A DNA stretch of 15,332 bases from an uncultured Cellvibrionales bacterium (GTDB lineage Bacteria > Pseudomonadota > Gammaproteobacteria > Pseudomonadales > UBA7434): NCBI GenBank assembly GCA_937897785.1, contig CALCNB010000190.1:1-15332 (forward strand), read 5' to 3'. Below, piece after piece: positions 6,665 through 14,230 of the stretch. Both the position numbers and the translations under genes were made by a program. The first letter of the stretch is position 1; each line of letters starts with the position of its first letter. The notes below the pieces were generated by a model that had not been told where the DNA came from, did no database searches, and saw only the letters and a list, made by a program, of their open reading frames with translations.

Positions 6665-7201
6665 TTAGACGACTTCCGCATCGACGCAGGTAGCGGGGTT
6701 GATAAAGGCTTGATAACAAAAAAATACGGTTGCTATTAATCCCCAACTTAAACCAATCACCACGCCAATATCGAGAATGCCACGCCACGGTTGGGGGATA
6801 AGCTGAAAAAATAAAATAAATAGAACGATCATTACGGTTAATAAGACTGAGGTGATAATTCTTTTTTTCGGTGCGGCAAAGAATCCCATGCAAAACAATG
6901 GTGCCAGTAAGGTTGTGAGTAAATTAGCGTGATGATGCAAGTAATTGAGTCTAGCTGCTAAGCGAGGTGAATAGCCTTTTTGAAACCCCTTGTAGCCTTC
7001 TGAATAGGCCATAAATACACTATTTACAATTAAGGCAAGCCAATGCAAGGCAGAAAAAGAATAATTAAATGAATCGATAGCAATCGCCGTCAGTTTTATT
7101 AGCGCAATGACCAGTATGGCAATAAAACCAGTGAAGCCCCAAAAGCTGGCCAGCCAGCCCAATCGGTTGGTGGTGTGGATATGATCGAGGGATAATGCCA
7201 T
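6665..7201 (-). CDS. Uncharacterised five-helix inner-membrane protein
   Basis: I do not recognise a named family. From ATG 7201 the protein has 178 residues with hydrophobic segments near 17-42, 51-66, 96-110, 115-135 and 144-165. A polar, probably cytosolic or interfacial segment at 66-88 (YSEGYKGFQKGYSPR followed by a basic stretch) looks motif-like, as does PQPWRGILDIG (137-147), with a His-rich NYLHHHAN between them. The frame is open to a GTG at 7279, but a good promoter at 7318-7291 would start transcription only a few bases before that GTG, so the ATG is preferred. Its Shine-Dalgarno is weak. There is no signal peptide. The stop is 10 bases from the end of the convergent SDR gene. Possible roles (transport, lipid or envelope function) cannot be separated from sequence. 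Confidence 0.72.
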   Translation of the reverse strand: MALSLDHIHTTNRLGWLASFWGFTGFIAILVIALIKLTAIAIDSFNYSFSALHWLALIVNSVFMAYSEGYKGFQKGYSPRLAARLNYLHHHANLLTTLLAPLFCMGFFAAPKKRIITSVLLTVMIVLFILFFQLIPQPWRGILDIGVVIGLSWGLIATVFFCYQAFINPATCVDAEVV

Positions 7202-7290
7202 AGTGAGATTTTCTTGCCTGTACTGCCGAAAGAATAGTGAACGTAGTATTTTACCGATGACGACTCGGGTCTGGATCACTGCTAAGGTTA

Positions 7291-7318
7291 ATTATGCCAT
7301 TGAAGTTCGGTCTATCAA
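7291..7318 (-). promoter_or_regulatory. Sigma-70 promoter for the uncharacterised membrane protein gene
   Basis: Read on the minus strand, -35 TTGATA (7318-7313) and -10 CATAAT (7296-7291) each match 5 of 6 consensus bases, with a 16-base spacer. The predicted start of transcription is near 7284, giving a leader of roughly 80 bases before ATG 7201. Confidence 0.55.
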
Positions 7319-7422
7319 TCGAATGGTTACGGTATTAATTAATGCTAGGCGGACAATTATTGATAACTGGCTCAATATTGAAGAATGACTCGCTGTCGTC
7401 TTGTTGGATGATTTTCAGGCGG

Positions 7423-7436
7423 CTACTTCCAAGTAG
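7423..7436. repeat. Inverted repeat CTACTT-CC-AAGTAG just after dgkA
   Basis: This perfect 6-bp inverted repeat lies 5 bases beyond the dgkA stop. On the minus strand it is not followed by a T-run, so it is not a typical intrinsic terminator. It may instead be a transcript 3'-end stabiliser or chance. Confidence 0.25.
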
Positions 7437-7441
7437 GCATA

Positions 7442-7867
7442 TCAGTCAACCAGTATCAGCAACCACGTTATAGCAGCTAAGACAATAGCGACAAAAACGG
7501 CGGCTGAACCCATATCTTTTGCCTGCTTAGATAGCTTATGATAATCCATGCCCACGCGGTCGATAGTCGCCTCGATGGCAGAATTTAATAATTCTGCGAT
7601 CAACACCAAGGCAGCCGAGAATAACAGCAATAAAATCTCGTTGAGGGTATCTGCTATCCACCAAGCTGCAGGCAGTGCAAATAGCATTAAAAACGATTGG
7701 ACTCGAAAGGCTTCTTCCTTTTTAAAGGCAAAGCGCAGGCCAGATATGGAATTTTTTGTCGCTCGTATTAAACGTCTTTTAAGTAGGCCTAAGAGCGTTT
7801 TATCCCTGGTAGTGTGAGTAGCAGGTTGATCTGTGGCAGGTATATTTTTTGGCGCATCATTAGGCAT
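7442..7867 (-). CDS. dgkA: Diacylglycerol kinase (prokaryotic DgkA type)
   Basis: This small integral membrane kinase phosphorylates diacylglycerol to phosphatidic acid with ATP, recycling the diacylglycerol released when head groups are taken for periplasmic glucans and other envelope polymers. The 141 residues contain the family hallmark AELLNSAIEATIDRVG and KLSKQAKDMGSAAV. Glu92, Asn95, Glu99 and Asp118 align with E. coli Glu69, Asn72, Glu76 and Asp95 of the active site. There are three membrane helices, near 56-73, 78-99 and 121-140, preceded by the amphipathic stretch NSISGLRFAFKKEEAFR. The polar N-terminus of about 30 residues is longer than in the roughly 122-residue E. coli protein. 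No later ATG fits before the conserved part, so the extension may be real. The gene lies 94 bases after the symporter on the same strand and may be read through from it. Confidence 0.95.
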   Translation of the reverse strand: MPNDAPKNIPATDQPATHTTRDKTLLGLLKRRLIRATKNSISGLRFAFKKEEAFRVQSFLMLFALPAAWWIADTLNEILLLLFSAALVLIAELLNSAIEATIDRVGMDYHKLSKQAKDMGSAAVFVAIVLAAITWLLILVD

Positions 7868-7961
7868 AAGATCACCGCTTATTGCGTTGATTGGGTAAAA
7901 GAATTTAATAGTTTTTTGGCTCCGCCCGAGCGGTGACGAAAACTAATAGCAATCGCATCTT

Positions 7962-9500
7962 TTAATGTACACCATGCATGGCTTTGCGTAATGTCGGCGT
8001 CAGTAATAATAGGCCCACACCGATCCCTATACTCATTAAACCAATCGTATGATAGACCGAGATGGTCGCGACAACATCGATGCTATTTGCGGCGCCGGCT
8101 GTTGAGCTGCCGGTTAATGCGCTAATCCAGCCCGCTATATAATTCCCCATCGCTGAAAATAAAAACCAAGTGCCCATCAGCATGCCCATAATCCGCGTGG
8201 TACTCAATTTAGTCACCATAGAAAGCCCGACGGGACTCAGGCACAGTTCGGCTAAGGTCAGCATTAAGTAGATAAAGATCAGCCAAAAGAAGTGTCTGCC
8301 AGGCTGATCGCCAAGGCTTAAACCCCAAGCAAAGATCACATAGCCTAGGCCGATTAATAACATGGCAATAGCGAATTTAGCCGGTGTCGACGGTTCTATT
8401 TTATGTTGTGCTAGCTTCACCCATAGCCAAGCTATCGCAGGGGCTAATAAGACAATAAAGAGAGGGTTCAGTAACTGAACTTGTGAGGCCAACACATTTA
8501 CACCCAATATTGAACGATCAAATTGTTGATCGGCTAGCAAGGTTAAGCTGGCTGCCTGTTGTTCGAACAAGGCCCAGAAAATGGCCTGTGTAGCTATTAA
8601 GAAACAGGCGACAAACAAGCGGTCACGCTCCTGTGGGCTACACTGGGTCATGCTGTAATAAAGAATAATGCCGATCATTAACAATCCTGATATTCCCAGT
8701 ACTTGGCCGACCAAACTTTGGTATTGAATCAATACCCAACTGATGCCGACTAATGCAATGCCAGCTAAATAAATGGCGTACTCTTTATTGATGCCAGCAA
8801 AGGCGATCTCTTTGAGTCGTGCAGGGTTTTGAGGCTCAGCTCTCCCATCTAATAAGTGTTGGCCGGTTAAAAATACCAATAGACCAAACAGCATGCCAAT
8901 GCCTGCCAGACCAAATCCGTAATGCCAGCCATGCACTTCGCCGACATAACCCACTAATGCCGTTGCCACTAAAGAGCCGAGATTGATGCCCATATAAAAA
9001 ATAGAAAAGCCACCGTCGCGACGCGGATCGTTAGGCCCATAGAGTGAGCCGACAATGGTCGAAATGTTGGCTTTTAAAAAGCCTACACCGGTAATGATTA
9101 ACGCCAAGGCGAGGAAGAATAAATCGATGAAGGGTTCATCGCGAACCACTACGCCGTTATCAACGAATGCGGCCGAACCGTGAAAGCCCATCAGCGCATG
9201 CCCACAGACCAAGAGAATCGCACCGTAGGTTACCGCTTTTCTAGCCCCAAGGTAGCGATCAGCTAAGAAACCGCCAATGATGGGCATCATATAGACAAGA
9301 CCGGCATAGGCGCCGTAAATAAAACTGGCTTCTTGGGCGCTGTATAGATGGTATTTAACCAAATACAACACCAAAATAGTCCGCATACCGTAATAGGAAA
9401 AACGCTCCCACATCTCGGTTAAAAAGCAGATCGTCAGCCCAATAGGGTGGCCTAAAAATGTCCGCTGCTGTGAGCCGGAGTAAAGGTCGACTGAAGCCAT
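7962..9500 (-). CDS. POT/PTR2-family proton-dependent oligopeptide transporter
   Basis: This 512-residue major-facilitator protein imports di- or tripeptides with protons across the inner membrane. The family motif ExxERFxYY is present as EMWERFSYY (29-37), with Glu29, Glu32 and Arg33 for proton coupling. The first PTR2 signature GGFLADRYLGARKAV is at 76-90 and the second, FYMGINLGSL, at 168-177. Lys143 in GFLKANIS corresponds to the conserved helix-4 lysine. Length and about 14 hydrophobic segments fit bacterial DtpA-like members with two extra helices. The start ATG 9500 has AAGGGA 10 bases upstream and a good promoter at 9563-9534. The C-terminus ends normally. Exact peptide preference cannot be predicted. 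It shares a divergent promoter region with prfC; the pairing is probably positional rather than functional. Confidence 0.93.
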   Translation of the reverse strand: MASVDLYSGSQQRTFLGHPIGLTICFLTEMWERFSYYGMRTILVLYLVKYHLYSAQEASFIYGAYAGLVYMMPIIGGFLADRYLGARKAVTYGAILLVCGHALMGFHGSAAFVDNGVVVRDEPFIDLFFLALALIITGVGFLKANISTIVGSLYGPNDPRRDGGFSIFYMGINLGSLVATALVGYVGEVHGWHYGFGLAGIGMLFGLLVFLTGQHLLDGRAEPQNPARLKEIAFAGINKEYAIYLAGIALVGISWVLIQYQSLVGQVLGISGLLMIGIILYYSMTQCSPQERDRLFVACFLIATQAIFWALFEQQAASLTLLADQQFDRSILGVNVLASQVQLLNPLFIVLLAPAIAWLWVKLAQHKIEPSTPAKFAIAMLLIGLGYVIFAWGLSLGDQPGRHFFWLIFIYLMLTLAELCLSPVGLSMVTKLSTTRIMGMLMGTWFLFSAMGNYIAGWISALTGSSTAGAANSIDVVATISVYHTIGLMSIGIGVGLLLLTPTLRKAMHGVH

Positions 9501-9533
9501 AAATACTGATTCCCTTGCTGTAGAGGTATTATT

Positions 9534-9563
9534 ATTAAATAGTGAGCGTACTATAAGTGTAAA
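9534..9563 (-). promoter_or_regulatory. Sigma-70 promoter for the POT transporter
   Basis: On the minus strand, -35 TTTACA (9563-9558, 5 of 6) and -10 TTTAAT (9539-9534, 5 of 6) are separated by 18 bases. The predicted start of transcription lies about 25-30 bases before ATG 9500. Confidence 0.5.
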
Positions 9564-9660
9564 TTTCTTGGGGATAAAAGACCATGGTTGACGGCAGTAA
9601 ATGGTAAAATGGGCGAAGAATACGATTTATGGCACAAATGCTTCCCCCGCTTAATTGGCG

Positions 9661-9689
9661 CTAACAACGGCCAGACAAATGTGTATAAT
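9661..9689 (+). promoter_or_regulatory. Sigma-70 promoter for prfC
   Basis: A perfect -10 TATAAT (9684-9689) is preceded after 17 bases by CTAACA (9661-9666), which matches 4 of 6 bases of TTGACA. The leader to ATG 9768 would be about 70 bases. Its position inside the open extension upstream of prfC supports starting translation at 9768, not 9588. Confidence 0.6.
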
Positions 9690-9756
9690 CGCTTTTTTTT
9701 CGGTTTAGCTCATCATTTAACCGTTAAGTTAACCGCTGAATTATCGCGGCTTATTC

Positions 9757-9760
9757 AGGA
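9757..9760 (+). promoter_or_regulatory. Shine-Dalgarno AGGA fixing the prfC start
   Basis: AGGA lies 7 bases before ATG 9768. The frame is open a further 60 codons upstream to TTG 9588, but that stretch holds the promoter and no RF3-like sequence. Confidence 0.7.
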
Positions 9761-9767
9761 ACTTCGC

Positions 9768-11354
9768 ATGTCAGATGCTAATTTTACCAAGGCGGTCGAA
9801 CAGCGACGGACCTTTGCGATTATCTCTCACCCCGATGCGGGTAAAACCACGATCACTGAAAAGCTGTTACTGCTGGGTCAGTTAATCCAGGTGGCGGGCT
9901 CGGTGAAGGGCAAAAAAGCCGATCGTCATGCTACGTCTGATTGGATGACTATGGAGCAAGAGCGGGGCATTTCGGTCACTTCCTCGGTGATGCAATTTCC
10001 TTATAAAGAACGGGTCGTTAACCTGCTTGATACGCCGGGCCATGAGGATTTTTCGGAAGATACTTATCGCACATTAACCGCGGTTGATTCAGCCTTAATG
10101 GTGGTTGATGGAGCAAAGGGTGTCGAAGCGAGAACCATTAAATTGATGGAAGTGTGTCGCTTACGCGATACGCCGATCTTAAGCTTCGTCAATAAGATGG
10201 ACCGCGATATTCGTGATCCTATTGATTTGTTAGATGAAATCGAAGAGGTGTTGGGTATTGCCGCGGCGCCGATCAATTGGCCGATCGGTATGGGTAAAGA
10301 ATTTAAGGGCGTTTATAATTTATATACCGATACGATACATGTATTTGAGCAAGGCAGTAATTTTGTGATTGCCGAGGATGTGCAAATTACGGGTTTGCAA
10401 TCAGAGCAGGCTAAGGCGCTACTGGGTGTATATCATGAAGATTTTGTTGAAGAGATAGAATTAGTCCGCGGTGCCAGTCATGAGTTTGATCACAATGCGT
10501 ATCTTGAGGGCGAATTAACACCGGTTTTCTTCGGTACCGCGCTGGCGAATTTTGGTGTGCGAGAAATGCTGGATGGCTTTGTTGAGTGGGCACCTTCACC
10601 TATCGCGCGCACTACAGCAGATCGACAGGTTGACCCTTTAGAAGAAAAATTCAGCGGCTTTATTTTTAAGATACAGGCAAATATGGACCCTAAGCATCGA
10701 GATCGGGTCGCGTTTATGCGTATCTGTTCTGGGGCTTATACTAAGGGTTTAAAAATGCGCCATGTGCGTTTAGCCAAAGACGTAAAGATTGCCGATGCCG
10801 TGACCTTCAAAGCGGGTGAGCGCGAAGCGGTTGAAGAAGCTTTGTCGGGCGATATTATTGGTTTACATAATCACGGTACGATTCAAATTGGCGATACCTT
10901 TACCCAAGGCGAAAGTTTGAAGTTTACCGGTATTCCGCACTTTGCACCTGAGCTCTTTAAACGAGTACGCTTAAAAGACCCGCTTAAAATGAAAGCCTTG
11001 CAAAAAGGCTTGCAGCAATTAGCCGAAGAGGGCTCGACGCAGGTGTTCATGCCCATGTCAAATAATGATTTAATCGTTGGCGCTGTCGGTAATCTGCAAT
11101 TTGAAGTGGTCGCTTATCGATTAAAGGATGAGTACAAAGTTGAATGTATTTACGAACCAGTGAACGTGTACACGGCGCATTGGGTTGAATGTGACGATGC
11201 AAAAATGCTGGAAGAATTTAAGCGCAAACAGGCTGATAATCTTGCCATCGATGGGGGTGGTCACTTAAGTTACCTTGCGCCTACGCGGGTCAACTTATCG
11301 CTGAGCCAAGAGCGTTGGCCAGATATTCAATTTCGCTCGACCCGCGAGCACTAA
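9768..11354 (+). CDS. prfC: Peptide chain release factor 3 (RF3), GTPase
   Basis: RF3 is a translational GTPase that removes RF1 or RF2 from the ribosome after peptide release. From ATG 9768 the protein has 528 residues, almost exactly the E. coli length of 529. The GTPase domain shows G1 HPDAGKTT (21-28), RGISVTSS (67-74) in switch I, G3 DTPGHEDF (88-95) and G4 NKMD (142-145). A beta-barrel domain and the RF3-specific C-terminal domain follow; DRVAFMRICSG and QVFMPM are typical. The protein ends soon after a conserved LSxERWPDIQF-like segment, so it is full length. It is a single gene with its own promoter at 9661-9689. Its stop codon overlaps that of the convergent adenylate cyclase gene: CTAA at 11351-11354 reads TAA on this strand and TAG on the other. 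Confidence 0.97.
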   Translation: MSDANFTKAVEQRRTFAIISHPDAGKTTITEKLLLLGQLIQVAGSVKGKKADRHATSDWMTMEQERGISVTSSVMQFPYKERVVNLLDTPGHEDFSEDTYRTLTAVDSALMVVDGAKGVEARTIKLMEVCRLRDTPILSFVNKMDRDIRDPIDLLDEIEEVLGIAAAPINWPIGMGKEFKGVYNLYTDTIHVFEQGSNFVIAEDVQITGLQSEQAKALLGVYHEDFVEEIELVRGASHEFDHNAYLEGELTPVFFGTALANFGVREMLDGFVEWAPSPIARTTADRQVDPLEEKFSGFIFKIQANMDPKHRDRVAFMRICSGAYTKGLKMRHVRLAKDVKIADAVTFKAGEREAVEEALSGDIIGLHNHGTIQIGDTFTQGESLKFTGIPHFAPELFKRVRLKDPLKMKALQKGLQQLAEEGSTQVFMPMSNNDLIVGAVGNLQFEVVAYRLKDEYKVECIYEPVNVYTAHWVECDDAKMLEEFKRKQADNLAIDGGGHLSYLAPTRVNLSLSQERWPDIQFRSTREH

Positions 11355-12775
11355 TTATTTTCTAGCAGTTTATCGATGAATTGGCGCTGTTTTTGTTGCT
11401 CTTCATCGCCGAGTGATCGAACGTTATAGATTGAAACGGGATTTTCTTTGCCGCGGATTTTAATGGTTTTATGATTATCCACCGTCATATCATGTTGTTT
11501 TGCTAATGCATCATGGCACTCTTCTTGGATAATGACTTGTTGAGCTTGCGCCTCATTGCAGAGGCGAGAGGCGAGGTTCACCGAATCACCCACCACGGTG
11601 TATTCCAATCGATCTTTTGAGCCAAGCAATCCAGCCAGCATTTCACCGCTATTAATGCCAATGCGTAATTGCACGGCAAATAAACCTTTCTTTAGTCGTT
11701 CGGCATTTAATTCCTCAGTGATCTTTTGCATCAGCAGCGCGCAAGCCACCGCGTGGTAGGCGTGTTGTTGATCCTTTTTTGCCGCACCAAAAACCAGCAT
11801 CACGCAGTCGCCTAAGAATTTGTCCACCGTACCATGATAGTGCTTGGCACAGGCCGTATAGTAGCCAAAATATTCATTCAGTAGCTCGCTGACCTCACCC
11901 GGTGAGAGCTTCTCAGACATTTGTGTAAAGCCAACAATGTCAGCGAATAGGGCCGTGGCTTGGATATTTTCGCCTTTAAAATTAACATCATCGAGCTCAT
12001 CGATGACTTTATTGGCGACATTGGGGTCAAGCAGTTTAGCCAGTACGCGTTCAAGTTCGGTCTTGCGAGATAAGCCCCTGCCCATTCGATTTAAATTTTC
12101 AATCAATTGACCGAGCTCATCATCTCGACGCTTCGGAATTACCGATAAATCCCCTTTGTTCATATTGGCGGCGGCATTGGTTATGGTTTTCAGCGGTTCG
12201 GTGATGTGTCTGCTCATAAAGAAAATAACCGTGCTTAGGCTGATCGATAGCCCTAAAAAAACGAGGTATAAATCGTTAGTTGAAAAATCTTGCTTGGTGG
12301 CAAAGACCGTGACTAGCCCCAGACCAAGGACTAACGGAAAACTAAAATAGCAGGCAACACGGTACTCAATCGGAATACTATAGCGAATAGCCAGCAGCGA
12401 AGCTTTTCGGGGGGTTGATTTCACTTCGGCAGAGCTGACGTGTTCAGTGCGACGTTCATCCGTTCTATGTTCACCTCGTCGCTCTGAGCGACGTTCAACA
12501 CGACGCTCGCCTTGCTGGTCGACAGAGCGGCGGACCATCGGCTCGCGATCGGAGGCGCGTCGTTGATATTGTGGTGGTTGTTGTTCCAAAGCAGAGTTCC
12601 ACAGCCAGTGAGAGAGTAGATACCTCAAGAATGCTATTAGTCTAGTTGATTTACCGTGCTTTGCTGAATTTTGTCGAACGCTAAAGCCGTGATTAGTAGC
12701 TATTTCCCAAACAGGACGGCTATTATTATCTTTTAATATCAATGACTTATAGGATTTTGGGTTTAAGAAGAGCAA
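11351..12775 (-). CDS. Membrane-bound class III adenylate cyclase with HAMP domain (start uncertain)
   Basis: The longest frame is 474 residues. Two membrane helices (about 140-160 and 168-188), joined by only some 8 periplasmic residues, lead into a HAMP domain (about 189-240) and a class III cyclase domain (about 270-455). Metal-binding Asp279 (FADIVGFT) and Asp323 (LGDCVM), adenine-selecting Lys319 and Thr393, and transition-state residues Asn400 and Arg404 are all present, so it should be active and make cAMP. Before the first helix, residues 72-112 form an arginine/glutamate-rich low-complexity segment (ERRVERRSERR). The start is doubtful. TTG 12775 lies inside selO with no clear Shine-Dalgarno, and the first 60 codons are rich in ATA, AGA, AGG and CTA. 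TTG 12589 (GGA about 8 bases upstream) or ATG 12538 are alternatives and keep all domains. The short loop argues against a periplasmic sensor. It follows selO on the same strand. Confidence 0.88.
   Translation of the reverse strand: MLFLNPKSYKSLILKDNNSRPVWEIATNHGFSVRQNSAKHGKSTRLIAFLRYLLSHWLWNSALEQQPPQYQRRASDREPMVRRSVDQQGERRVERRSERRGEHRTDERRTEHVSSAEVKSTPRKASLLAIRYSIPIEYRVACYFSFPLVLGLGLVTVFATKQDFSTNDLYLVFLGLSISLSTVIFFMSRHITEPLKTITNAAANMNKGDLSVIPKRRDDELGQLIENLNRMGRGLSRKTELERVLAKLLDPNVANKVIDELDDVNFKGENIQATALFADIVGFTQMSEKLSPGEVSELLNEYFGYYTACAKHYHGTVDKFLGDCVMLVFGAAKKDQQHAYHAVACALLMQKITEELNAERLKKGLFAVQLRIGINSGEMLAGLLGSKDRLEYTVVGDSVNLASRLCNEAQAQQVIIQEECHDALAKQHDMTVDNHKTIKIRGKENPVSIYNVRSLGDEEQQKQRQFIDKLLENN
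12477..12493. repeat. Inverted repeat inside the Arg-rich coding segment of the cyclase gene
   Basis: CGTCGCT-CTG-AGCGACG is a perfect 7-bp inverted repeat with a 3-base centre. It arises within the Arg-Arg-Ser-Glu-Arg-Arg codons, and the short motif CGACGTTCA recurs at about 12450 and 12489, indicating local repetition. It is probably a by-product of repeated Arg codons, although a stable mRNA hairpin is possible. Confidence 0.4.
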
Positions 12776-14223
12776 CTCACGCTGATACGCTTGCCCCAGT
12801 CTGGTGGTGGTTTAGCGTAGTCTTCATACTGCGTTTGTTCTGCAAATGGTTGACTCAATACAGTCGCTAAACGCTCCAGCTCAGTGTAATCGCCTTGTTC
12901 TGCTTGACTAATCGCTTGCTGAGCCAAGTAATTGCGCAAGATATATTTTGGGTTCACGGCATGCATGGCGCTTTGTCTTTCAGTATCGGTGCGGGTTTCT
13001 TTTTTGAGCCGCTGTTGATAACGTGTCAGCCATTGATCAAAGCCGTCTCGGTTGATAAAGCTGTCCCTTAGCGGATGTTGTCGATCATCGGTCGCGACGG
13101 TGCTGAGTTGCCTAAAGGTGTGACAAAAATCAGCCTTTGAGCCTTGCATTAATTGCAGCAGTTCACTGACCAGGGTTTGGTCTTCATCATGCGCCTCAAG
13201 CCAGCCAAGTTTGGCTCGCATCTGAGCAGAGTAGCTAGCGATTATATAGGGCTGGTAGTGATTGAGTCCTATTTTGATTTGTTCTTCGCTGATCAGTGAT
13301 GACAGTGCTTGGCCCAGCGCATGCAGATTCCATAAGCCAATACTGGGTTGTGCATCGAAGGCATAGCGACCAGTGTGATCGGAGTGATTGCAGATAAAAC
13401 CGGCATCGTAGTCGTCTAAAAAGCCGAAGGGACCAAAGTCAAAGGTGTCGCCTATAATCGACATATTATCGGTATTCATCACACCGTGAGCAAAGCCGCA
13501 GGCCTGCCATTGCGCAATCATTAACGCGGTTCTTTCGATGACTTGTTCAAAAAAATTTGCATAGCGCTGGTCGGCAGCTTGGTTGGCCAGAGCAGGGTAA
13601 TAGTGCTCAATACAGAAATCGGCTAATTGCTTCACCTGTGGGTATTGTTGGGTGTGGTGGAAATATTCAAAGCTACCAAAGCGGATATGGCTCTTAGCCA
13701 CTCTCACCAGCATCGCAGCAGGTTCTTGTTGCTCACGCCAGACCGATAATTCACCGCTGGTCAGGCATAGCGAACGGGTCGACGCAATACCTAAGGCATG
13801 CAAGGCTTCGCCGGCAAGATACTCGCGAATGCTGGAACGCAAAACGGCTCGCCCATCGCCCATCCGTGAGTAGGGTGTGGGGCCTGCACCCTTTAAATGC
13901 AGGTCAAAACGACCCTTAGTCGTGGCTATTTCGCCCAGCAGTAAGCCGCGGCCATCGCCCAGTTGGCTAACATAATGGCCAAATTGATGGCCAGCATACA
14001 CCATGGCTAATGGCTGGCTGGAGGGTAATGCTTGCGCGCCACTAAAGGCGGCTAAAAAACTGTCGGCTTGCTGGCCAAATAAATCCAAATGCAAGTCTTT
14101 CGCTAAGCTAGCATTGCGAATCACCCAGTGCGGATTAGCTATCGCTGTGGCTTGGACAGCAGTAGAAAATTTATCGCCTAAGTTAGAGAAGTGGTTTTCT
14201 AGATTCGGAATCGGATGCGTCAT
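12763..14223 (-). CDS. selO: Protein adenylyltransferase SelO (YdiU family)
   Basis: SelO is a pseudokinase-fold enzyme that transfers AMP to Ser, Thr or Tyr of proteins and is linked to redox homeostasis. The 486 residues are full length. The sequence shows GDGRG (89-93), Lys111 in HLKGAGPTPYSR, the SIREYLAGEA helix with its conserved Glu, catalytic Asp252 and metal ligand Asn253 in HGVMNTDNMS, and Asp262 of the DFG-like DFGPFG. These numbers agree with those I recall for the Pseudomonas enzyme. The C-terminus ends WGKRISVSCSS: Cys484 sits where many eukaryotic SelO proteins carry selenocysteine, so this is the ordinary cysteine form. The start ATG 14223 lies 7 bases after the proS stop with only a weak Shine-Dalgarno, suggesting translational coupling. 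The gene's last codons overlap the longest frame of the downstream cyclase. Confidence 0.96.
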   Translation of the reverse strand: MTHPIPNLENHFSNLGDKFSTAVQATAIANPHWVIRNASLAKDLHLDLFGQQADSFLAAFSGAQALPSSQPLAMVYAGHQFGHYVSQLGDGRGLLLGEIATTKGRFDLHLKGAGPTPYSRMGDGRAVLRSSIREYLAGEALHALGIASTRSLCLTSGELSVWREQQEPAAMLVRVAKSHIRFGSFEYFHHTQQYPQVKQLADFCIEHYYPALANQAADQRYANFFEQVIERTALMIAQWQACGFAHGVMNTDNMSIIGDTFDFGPFGFLDDYDAGFICNHSDHTGRYAFDAQPSIGLWNLHALGQALSSLISEEQIKIGLNHYQPYIIASYSAQMRAKLGWLEAHDEDQTLVSELLQLMQGSKADFCHTFRQLSTVATDDRQHPLRDSFINRDGFDQWLTRYQQRLKKETRTDTERQSAMHAVNPKYILRNYLAQQAISQAEQGDYTELERLATVLSQPFAEQTQYEDYAKPPPDWGKRISVSCSS

Positions 14224-14230
14224 TACCGGT

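Noticed and set aside
7203..7388. Small plus-strand open frame
   Set aside because: It overlaps the promoter and 5' leader of the minus-strand membrane protein, has no family resemblance and no Shine-Dalgarno.
7922..7933. GC hairpin CCGC-CCGA-GCGG between dgkA and the symporter
   Set aside because: The nearby T-run precedes it on the plus strand (an A-run follows on the minus strand), so it is not a terminator for the minus-strand symporter gene.
9588..9767. 60-codon N-terminal extension of prfC from TTG 9588
   Set aside because: It contains the -10 TATAAT promoter and has no RF3-like sequence; ATG 9768 has a good AGGA and gives the normal family length.
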